Source of the DNA: Candidatus Peribacteraceae bacterium
Lineage (GTDB): Bacteria > Patescibacteriota > Gracilibacteria > Peribacterales > Peribacteraceae
DNA length: 44,794 nt
Direction: 5' to 3'
NCBI GenBank assembly: GCA_022843885.1
Contig: JALHMU010000002.1
Span: forward strand, 1 to 44,794
The notes beneath the pieces are model-generated. The model saw nothing but the letters and a program-made list of their open reading frames with translations, did no database searches and was not told the origin of the DNA. Shown one piece after another: positions 39,904 through 44,794 of the stretch; position 1 is the first letter of the stretch; each line of letters begins with the position of its first letter. A program made the position numbers and the translations under genes.

Positions 39904-41070
39904 ATGAAAAAACAGAAAAAGCCCGTGAATAAAGCGAAGGCATCGCAGTCCTTCAGCAAGCAACCTGCGAAAACGTCTCACAGAGGGCTTTCCTGGATTG
40001 TTTCGGGAGTTCTTCTGACGGTAATCGTCCTTGGACTTGGCTTCGCTGATGCTGCAAATGCGAGAAATGCATTACTCCAAGAAGCGGCTATCAGAGCGGC
40101 CTCCAGACGAATGTCGAATGGCGCAGGCAACTATCAATCAGGGGAATCATATCGCCTTCCGGCAAACGCCAAAGCAGCAAACCGCGAAGAATCAAAGTTA
40201 CTTTTGGCTCAGGGAAGTGGCTCAGAGAGCCAAATTACTTACGATCCTTTTGGTCGCCTGGTCAAGATTGTTGATCCAGAAAGTACTGTTAGGCAATTTG
40301 TTTGGCTAGGGGATCGCATAGCAGAAGAGCGCGATGGAAGCGGTTCCGTGACGAAGCAGTTTTTCGATTGGGGCGAAATCATCGGCGGTACAAAATACTT
40401 TTACACGCGCGATCACTTAGGTTCAGTGCGGGAGATGACCGATCAGAGCGGAAGCGTTGTTGCACAATATAGCTACGATCCGTTCGGCAACGTCACCAAG
40501 ATCAAAGGCTCTGGCGCTGATTCTGACTTCCTTTTCGCTGGTTATTTCTATCATCGTCCCAGTGGTTTATATATCACTGCGCACCGGCTCTACAGTCCAA
40601 AACTTGGACGGTGGCTGAGTCGCGACCCACTTAACGAGCCTGAATTCAACATGATGCCTACGAATCCCGATCCCGATGTGCCTCAAGCCATGCTTGTCTC
40701 GCAGCTCGATCCGATGAGTGATGCTGTTGCAATGCAAAACGATCCCCGGCTCGCCGCCTTTGCTCCGCTGGCACGTACAGCGGGAAATAATCCTGAGATG
40801 CAACGTCACATCGCTAGCATGATTCCACGCATGCCGGGGCTTCATCAGCCCAAAATGCCAAGCAACGGCAATTTATACGCGTATGTGAACAACAATCCCG
40901 TGAGCTTTCGCGACCCGTCGGGACTGGATGGAGATTGGGCTTGGTGCTCTGAATTCTGTTCGCGCAACACGAAGAGCGCCCTCGGTTGGCTAATTTGTAT
41001 GATGTGGTGTATGGACAACACCCATCAACCAAAATGTCCGCCCGCATCACCGCCTTGGGGACAATTCTAG
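39904..41070 (+). CDS. RHS/YD-repeat core protein with variable Cys-rich tip
   Basis: 388 residues. The basic N-terminus and a hydrophobic segment (WIVSGVLLTVIVLGLGFADA, about 31-50) act as signal or anchor. The RHS core has YDPFGRLVKIVD, HLGSVREMTDQSGSVVAQYS, YDPFGN, then LYSPKLGRWLSRDP (about 229-242) and NLYAYVNNNPVSFRDPSGLD (about 325-344), the end of the conserved RHS core. After it comes a 45-residue tip rich in Cys and Trp (WAWCSEFCSRN, WLICMMWCMD). RHS proteins usually carry C-terminal toxins; this tip is too short to identify. The protein lacks the long repeat shell, so it is a minimal or truncated RHS protein. Confidence 0.85.
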   Translation: MKKQKKPVNKAKASQSFSKQPAKTSHRGLSWIVSGVLLTVIVLGLGFADAANARNALLQEAAIRAASRRMSNGAGNYQSGESYRLPANAKAANREESKLLLAQGSGSESQITYDPFGRLVKIVDPESTVRQFVWLGDRIAEERDGSGSVTKQFFDWGEIIGGTKYFYTRDHLGSVREMTDQSGSVVAQYSYDPFGNVTKIKGSGADSDFLFAGYFYHRPSGLYITAHRLYSPKLGRWLSRDPLNEPEFNMMPTNPDPDVPQAMLVSQLDPMSDAVAMQNDPRLAAFAPLARTAGNNPEMQRHIASMIPRMPGLHQPKMPSNGNLYAYVNNNPVSFRDPSGLDGDWAWCSEFCSRNTKSALGWLICMMWCMDNTHQPKCPPASPPWGQF

Positions 41071-41342
41071 TGAGCTTTCAACAAGCCGACGAACTGAAAC
41101 AAGAAATCAGCAAATGGCAAAATAGGGCACAAGCTGCTCACAGACAAGGTGATCGCGATCTTGTCCGTAGTGCCTTAAAAGAAAAACGTCGCTATAAACG
41201 ACTCTTAAATGAGCTACCAAGCGATGATCCGCCGTTTACCGCGTTAGTCCCGAAGCGTCAGCCACCCGGCTCCGGAGCAACCGAAATTGCTCTGCCTTTG
41301 CCGAAGTCCGAGGACGAAAACAACGGGTCTGAAAATGAATGA
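41070..41342 (+). CDS. Small charged coiled-coil-like protein after RHS gene
   Basis: 90 residues from GTG 41070, overlapping the RHS stop by one base; the frame is open further upstream inside the RHS gene. A highly charged helical half (QADELKQEISKWQNRAQAAH, LKEKRRYKRLLNEL) is followed by a Pro-rich tail. The position of an immunity gene behind an RHS tip makes an immunity role possible, but no immunity family is recognised. Confidence 0.5.
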   Translation: MSFQQADELKQEISKWQNRAQAAHRQGDRDLVRSALKEKRRYKRLLNELPSDDPPFTALVPKRQPPGSGATEIALPLPKSEDENNGSENE

Positions 41343-41483
41343 TGTTTCATGGCTTCTCATTCAATGCTTGAAACTGCCACTGCGCGCCACGTTCAAGGAT
41401 TGAATTCCAATGCTTCCCAAGAGGCAAAACAGCCAAAATTATTTTTGGGGTAGTCAAAAACCAGCGAACGAGGCGATCAACCT

Positions 41484-41879
41484 TCATTTTTTTTGGAGCA
41501 GGGCCGGTGTTGAATTTTCTACGAGATTTCGTAGCCCTTCGAGCAACATCGGCTTTTCGTAATAGCCATTCATGCCCGCCTTGAGACATTTTTCTTTAGT
41601 TGAACCGCCACCGGAGACGGCAACGATAGAAGCAGGTTTGCGGTCCTCTGATTCTTCAAAGCTCCTGATCGCGGCTGTGGCTTCCAGACCGCCCATAATA
41701 GGCATTTGCACGTCCATCAAAATCAAATCGTATTCAGCATCATGAACGCGGCGCACTGCTTCTGCCCCGTTTGCGGCTGAGTCCGCCTTAATTCCGAGGG
41801 CATGCAGTTGCATGACCAGGGCGTGCCTCAAATGCACGTTGTCTTCCACCACCAGCACCGGAACGCTTTCATCAGCCAT
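41484..41879 (-). CDS. Stand-alone response-regulator receiver protein
   Basis: 131 residues from ATG 41879, where the protein-like sequence begins (MADESVPVLVVEDN); 21 further upstream codons are open. All receiver landmarks are present: Glu12/Asp13, Asp56 (LILMDVQMP), a Ser at the switch position (VAVSGGG) and Lys in GYYEKPM. No output domain. It is the second intact orphan receiver in the window. Confidence 0.88.
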   Translation of the reverse strand: MADESVPVLVVEDNVHLRHALVMQLHALGIKADSAANGAEAVRRVHDAEYDLILMDVQMPIMGGLEATAAIRSFEESEDRKPASIVAVSGGGSTKEKCLKAGMNGYYEKPMLLEGLRNLVENSTPALLQKK

Positions 41880-41976
41880 TTGACACCTTAAAAACTGAGA
41901 ACCCAGAGAAGGACGGGCATTAATCTTCTCCGCTCCCGACAACTATAATTAAGCGTCCCTTCCAGCAGGCAAAAAA

Positions 41977-42327
41977 ATGCGAAGAAAGCTGCCTTTTATT
42001 TTGTCACTGTGCATTATTAGCACGGTGATTGCGGCTTCGGCCGAAGAACAGAAAAATCAATCAACTCAAATCATAAACAGCTCACTGGGAACTATTGGCC
42101 AATGCGTGGTGGTTACTGTTTCATCGCCAGGCGCTAAGACACAGGAATATCACGCAAAGATTCCTAACGATATGTATTCTCCCGCTGGTGACAACACTGC
42201 GCTCGGGCTGATCGAAATTGGCAAACGTGTCACCGACGGCATCAACAAAGCCAAAAGACTAGAAGGTTCAACGACTGTCACTATTCAGATCGAGACGAAA
42301 GTACCAAAATCTTCTGCAAGACCTTGA
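41977..42327 (+). CDS. Secreted small unknown protein
   Basis: 116 residues with a typical signal peptide (MRRKLPFILSLCIISTVIAA, cleavage likely after ASA). The mature part is polar and beta-rich, with a central QEYHAKIPNDMYSPAG and a C-terminal TTVTIQIETKVPKS. Family unknown. Two hairpins, the second a terminator, follow. Confidence 0.6.
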   Translation: MRRKLPFILSLCIISTVIAASAEEQKNQSTQIINSSLGTIGQCVVVTVSSPGAKTQEYHAKIPNDMYSPAGDNTALGLIEIGKRVTDGINKAKRLEGSTTVTIQIETKVPKSSARP

Positions 42328-42385
42328 TACAAAATTGCTAGCAGGTTTCAGAAATTGAAGCCTGCTGACAAGTGCTATAACGGGG

Positions 42386-42471
42386 ATGGAGACTCGCGAT
42401 TATGGCTTCGCAGTCATAATCGCACAGATGAAATCAAAAGCCTTGGCAGTGTTCGGCCAAGGCTTTGCTTT
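42386..42471 (+). ncRNA. Candidate small RNA with two hairpins
   Basis: A TATAAC box at 42376-42381 with extended TG lies just upstream (weak TTGAAG -35 at 15 bp). The region then holds hairpin GCGATTATG (42396-42404) / CATAATCGC (42415-42423) and terminator hairpin AAAGCCTTGGC (42437-42447) / GCCAAGGCTTT (42456-42466), followed by GCTTT. It could equally be the 3' UTR of the 41977 gene. Confidence 0.4.
42437..42471 (+). terminator. Rho-independent terminator
   Basis: Eleven-bp perfect stem AAAGCCTTGGC / GCCAAGGCTTT with an 8-nt loop, then GCTTT. It serves the 41977 gene and/or the small RNA candidate. Confidence 0.8.
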
Positions 42472-42510
42472 ATCGAATGATTTTGCGCAACATGAGTTTG
42501 GTGCGGCAGT

Positions 42511-43080
42511 TCAATGACTTGATTTTTCAGCAGAGGAAATCACGCTATCCGCACACGAGCAGGTTTCGGCATGTCCAGCCGCTTTATCCAATTTTATTGA
42601 ATGATGCAGTTTCTGTGTAGGTCGCTCGCGACTGGATTCGACATCAGACGTATTCAACAGTAAAGCCTCGCGCTCACTTTCGATCATTATTTTTTGGAGA
42701 TACGGCAGGACCTGACGCTCATCCCAACGAACGTGATCTTCAATAACAACTGCAACTGCATCAAAATCTTTGGCTTGAAGACTGGGATCTTTACTTGAGG
42801 TTAGCGTTCTAATCGCTACGTTGATTTTTTGATGTTGTTCTGCAATTTCTGCGGAAAGAAGATCGCTAAACTTCACCTTCGAAAGGGCAGCTTGCTCATC
42901 GGCTAGATACTGCTCAACTAATGCTGCGTGATGTTTCCTAAGCTCTGTCGCCAAAGAAATGCGATCTTGTTCTGTGCCCGAAGCGGCTTTGTAAAGCCTT
43001 TGAACCAGCACCAACAAGACACCGTGGTCGCGTGACAATGGCTGTAGAGCAGCCTCACGCTCTAGTTTTTGATTTAACAT
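42511..43080 (-). CDS. Hemerythrin-domain protein
   Basis: 189 residues from ATG 43080, which has an AGAGGA ribosome-binding site; upstream codons to 43221 overlap the RIC gene and are not protein-like. The HHE fold has PLSRDHGVLLVLVQRLY, RKHHAALVEQYLADEQAAL, EQHQKINVAI and IEDHVRWDERQVLPYL, giving the His/Glu set for a di-iron site. The C-terminal tail has AETCSCAD. Last gene of the rubredoxin-RIC-hemerythrin operon, 46 bp after RIC. Probable role: O2 or NO sensing/handling or iron buffering in nitrosative stress. Confidence 0.8.
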   Translation of the reverse strand: MLNQKLEREAALQPLSRDHGVLLVLVQRLYKAASGTEQDRISLATELRKHHAALVEQYLADEQAALSKVKFSDLLSAEIAEQHQKINVAIRTLTSSKDPSLQAKDFDAVAVVIEDHVRWDERQVLPYLQKIMIESEREALLLNTSDVESSRERPTQKLHHSIKLDKAAGHAETCSCADSVISSAEKSSH

Positions 43081-43126
43081 GGCCTTTTTCCTCTTTTTGT
43101 GGTCAGTAATTATTTCAGGGCGTACT

Positions 43127-43855
43127 TTATTTGCAACGAAGAGCCAATGCGTCTTCCGCCTCAATTGCTTTCGGAAAGAGAATTGAATTCTCTTTGTGTA
43201 TGTGGATTCGCAGGTCTTCATCGAGGTGAGCGAGACCGCCCAGCAATGCCCGCCAACTTGTGCAGGCGTGACCTGGAGGTGTGTATTGGTCGGTCAGTTC
43301 TCGCAACTGCATTAGCGCCTCACCGGCGTCATTGTGTTCGGACTCCATGCACCGGACTGGGTTGGCAACCGTACCAAAAGGAGCTTTAGGTAATTCAACA
43401 CCCCGATCAAGCTTGCGTATGAATGGAAAAAGAACCATTTCTTCTTTTGTTGTGTGCTGTTCGATTTCCTGCCTCATAGCCGAGAAAATCGCGGCTACCT
43501 GAACGAGACGTGGTTCTTTAATTCCATGAACTCGGGCCACTTTGTCAGCCAGTTCTTGCAAGCGTGGTAGCTCGACTTTTAAAAAGGCATGATGTGTTTG
43601 TTGAATATGATCGGCTAGCTCAGTCAATGTCGCATCAAGCCAGGTCTTGGTGTTTGTGTCTACAACTGCGTTGGCGTCGCTTTCTTCCAGATCGACTAGA
43701 ACTGCCTGTGGATCTATTGAGGCTTTGACGCAAGCGTCCTCAAGCGTTTGCTTACCACCACAGCAAAAATCGATGCCGTAGCGGTCAAAGACCACTGCGC
43801 GGAGAGGTTGTTCGGCAACAAGAGTGCCAACCGGTTGGTGTTTAAAATCCTTCAT
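43127..43855 (-). CDS. ric: Iron-sulfur cluster repair di-iron protein RIC (YtfE/ScdA family)
   Basis: 242 residues from ATG 43855 (GGGAG ribosome-binding site 8 bp before). The N-terminal ScdA_N domain is GTLVAEQPLRAVVFDRYGID followed by FCCGGKQTLEDAC. The hemerythrin-like domain has HIQQTHHAFLKVELPRLQEL, QHTTKEEMVLFPF, ESEHNDAGEALMQL and LRIHIHKENSILFPKA, with the expected His/Glu ligands. RIC proteins restore Fe-S clusters damaged by NO or peroxide and can reduce NO. The placement beside an NsrR-type regulator is the classic arrangement. 24 bp downstream of the rubredoxin gene. Confidence 0.92.
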   Translation of the reverse strand: MKDFKHQPVGTLVAEQPLRAVVFDRYGIDFCCGGKQTLEDACVKASIDPQAVLVDLEESDANAVVDTNTKTWLDATLTELADHIQQTHHAFLKVELPRLQELADKVARVHGIKEPRLVQVAAIFSAMRQEIEQHTTKEEMVLFPFIRKLDRGVELPKAPFGTVANPVRCMESEHNDAGEALMQLRELTDQYTPPGHACTSWRALLGGLAHLDEDLRIHIHKENSILFPKAIEAEDALALRCK

Positions 43856-43879
43856 TTCAATTACTCCCTTCAAATGGGC

Positions 43880-44101
43880 TTAGGCAGCCCCAATGCGATT
43901 GATAGTCGGCGCTATCTGAGTGGCCTCGAACAACGGCAGACTGACGCAGGAACAACTCTGGAAATATTCCTTTTTCGCTCCGCATTCTGGACAGCTCCAG
44001 TCTTCCGGCAATTGTTCGAACTCAATGGCAGGCTTGCCGTTCGCGGGCAGCCCCTGTCCTTCGTCGACAATGTAATTACAGAGTGTGCAAATGAATTTCA
44101 T
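43880..44101 (-). CDS. Rubredoxin-type protein with C-terminal extension
   Basis: 73 residues from ATG 44101 (44116 also in frame). Four cysteine ligands: CTLC (Cys5, Cys8) and CPEC (Cys37, Cys40) in the rubredoxin pattern (CxxCxY ... EDWSCPECGAKKEYF). After it come two further cysteines (QSCSC) and about 20 residues not found in normal rubredoxins of about 53 residues. It is a one-electron carrier, probably feeding RIC or another NO/O2-reducing di-iron protein. First gene of the operon. Confidence 0.88.
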   Translation of the reverse strand: MKFICTLCNYIVDEGQGLPANGKPAIEFEQLPEDWSCPECGAKKEYFQSCSCVSLPLFEATQIAPTINRIGAA

Positions 44102-44123
44102 GACTTTATCCTCCACCTATTCA

Positions 44124-44143
44124 ATACAAATGTACCTTTGTAT
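44124..44143 (-). promoter_or_regulatory. Operator-like inverted repeat before the rubredoxin operon
   Basis: ATACAAA (44124-44130) and TTTGTAT (44137-44143) form a perfect 7-bp inverted repeat with 6-bp spacer. On the minus strand it contains AYAAAGGTAYA, the same 11-mer as the site at 44207-44217 before the divergent regulator gene. A likely Rrf2-type binding site. Confidence 0.6.
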
Positions 44144-44205
44144 CCATAATAACACTTTAACGCACCTCGTCAAGACCGCTAACGCCCGCTGCGTGGTATT
44201 CTGTA

Positions 44206-44217
44206 TATAAAGGTATA
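44206..44217 (+). promoter_or_regulatory. Operator-like site before the Rrf2 regulator gene
   Basis: TATAAAGGTATA, 25-36 bp upstream of the start, contains the shared AYAAAGGTAYA element on the coding strand. It overlaps possible -10 sequence (TATAAA), suggesting autoregulation. A GGGAGG ribosome-binding site lies at 44230-44235. Confidence 0.5.
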
Positions 44218-44241
44218 AAAGTTCACAAAGGGAGGTTAGCC

Positions 44242-44691
44242 ATGATTTCTCAAACAGCCGAATACGCTTTGCGGGCTATGGTTTTTTTGGCTATGAGAGA
44301 TTCGGCTGCGACCGGACAAGAGATAGCTGAAACCACCAAAGTGCCACCCGGCTACCTGAGCAAAATTATGCAGCAGCTTGTCAAAGGCAAGCTGGTAAAT
44401 TCACAACGCGGTATTGGTGGCGGTTTCACCCTATCAAAGCGACCTGTTGAAATATCCATTCTGGATGTGATCAACGCTGTTGATCCAATTGACAGAATTA
44501 CTTCATGCCCTCTTGGTATTCAGTCGCACGGTTTCAATCTTTGCCCTTTACACAAGCGGCTATCGGAAGCAACATCCAATGTAGAATCCGCTTTTGCCGC
44601 ATCGAATCTCAGCGAACTTGTTGAAGAATCGAAGAGCCCTTTGTGCGCAAGTGTTCCATTGACGCCGAGCGAAACGCTGCCTCAATGCTAG
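44242..44691 (+). CDS. Rrf2-family regulator, NsrR-like
   Basis: 149 residues. The N-terminal winged helix of Rrf2 proteins is MISQTAEYALRAMVFLAMRD, with ATGQEIAETTKVPPGYLSKI and LVNSQRGIGGGFTLSKRP. The effector region has Cys89 (TSCPLG) and Cys101 (NLCPLH); a third upstream cysteine typical of NsrR is not clearly placed, but His96/His104 lie close by and two extra cysteines lie at the C-terminus. NsrR senses NO through an Fe-S cluster. Divergence from the rubredoxin/RIC/hemerythrin operon with matching operator sites supports NO control of that operon. Confidence 0.85.
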   Translation: MISQTAEYALRAMVFLAMRDSAATGQEIAETTKVPPGYLSKIMQQLVKGKLVNSQRGIGGGFTLSKRPVEISILDVINAVDPIDRITSCPLGIQSHGFNLCPLHKRLSEATSNVESAFAASNLSELVEESKSPLCASVPLTPSETLPQC

Positions 44692-44699
44692 TTTTAAAC

Positions 44700-44794
44700 T
44701 CAAGTCAGAGTATGAGCTGGTGAGTGTTCTGCAATTTCTGAAAATGCAAGAACATGTCCATCAAGATCCAAGCAATATGCTACGCACATTCCCC
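44700..44794 (-). CDS. C-terminal end of a VOC/glyoxalase-like protein (partial)
   Basis: The minus strand from the window edge reads CVAYCLDLDGHVLAFSEIAE and stops at 44700. The pattern VAYCLDxDGHxLAF is typical of the last strand of vicinal-oxygen-chelate (glyoxalase/bleomycin-resistance) domains. The gene continues beyond the window; only about 30 codons are seen. Confidence 0.5.
   Translation of the reverse strand, partial: GMCVAYCLDLDGHVLAFSEIAEHSPAHTLT

Noticed and set aside
42386..42430. tRNA-like element
   Set aside because: The hairpin and GCTTCG loop suggested part of a tRNA, but no acceptor stem, T-arm or cloverleaf can be formed.

Overview
The window reads as accessory DNA, most likely a plasmid, a co-integrate of plasmids or an integrated plasmid-like island. 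It carries three homologous archaeo-eukaryotic-primase (AEP) replication proteins, an SSB, a RadC-like protein, a GP88-like protein, serine resolvases, toxin/antitoxin and polymorphic-toxin genes, and several gene fragments. There is no rRNA, tRNA or core housekeeping gene to fix the taxon. Moderate G+C, system II cytochrome c maturation, RHS protein, stand-alone receivers and the AEP/coiled-coil modules suggest a non-photosynthetic Cyanobacteriota relative (Vampirovibrionia/Obscuribacterales-like). That is inference only.

Layout. 1-510: arrays of about 20-bp repeats resembling IS21-type ends, abutting a shortened HigA-like antitoxin. 794-3348: replication module A, with a degenerate AEP protein (minus), a repeat-rich intergenic region and a divergent HTH/coiled-coil protein (plus). 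3402-5601: trypsin-like protease and HNH-like protein. 5846-8581: RclC-like membrane protein, NDH-2 and an ECF sigma factor whose 3' end runs into a katG fragment. 9647-16086: unknown gene, lactonase-like propeller, ResB and CcsA (system II haem handling) and two cytochrome P460 proteins. 16204-17952: resolvase fragment, HNH protein and receiver remnant. 18154-20700: deaminase-type polymorphic toxin, SUKH immunity protein and a Zn-ribbon protein. 21158-23828: unknown gene, broken SnoaL/LEH-like gene, Zn-finger/AT-hook protein and alpha-carbonic anhydrase. 23911-25900: replication module C, an AEP protein with a small RNA cassette upstream. 26072-28085: an operon of FitA, PIN toxin, NADAR and a second copy of the Zn-ribbon protein, followed by a small protein. 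28230-31026: RadC-like, SSB and GP88-like proteins, with a long hairpin. 31311-32989: lysozyme-like effector candidate and a convergent two-TM protein. 33035-36525: replication module B, with AEP protein, small RNA cassette, a 500-bp helically phased TTCG/CGAA array and a divergent HTH/coiled-coil protein. 36577-42471: resolvase, orphan receivers, TPR, two XRE proteins, Zn-ribbon and RHS proteins. 42511-44691: nitrosative-stress block (hemerythrin, RIC/YtfE, rubredoxin) divergent from an Rrf2/NsrR-type regulator, with matching operator-like sites.

The most interesting system is the replication/partition module. AEP initiator genes stand opposite HTH-coiled-coil-WF proteins across intergenic DNA packed with short repeats. 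Two of the AEP genes have a conserved promoter-to-terminator cassette of about 90-95 nt on the opposite strand. It is arranged like a plasmid copy-control antisense RNA, and its stem is kept while its loop differs between the two copies.
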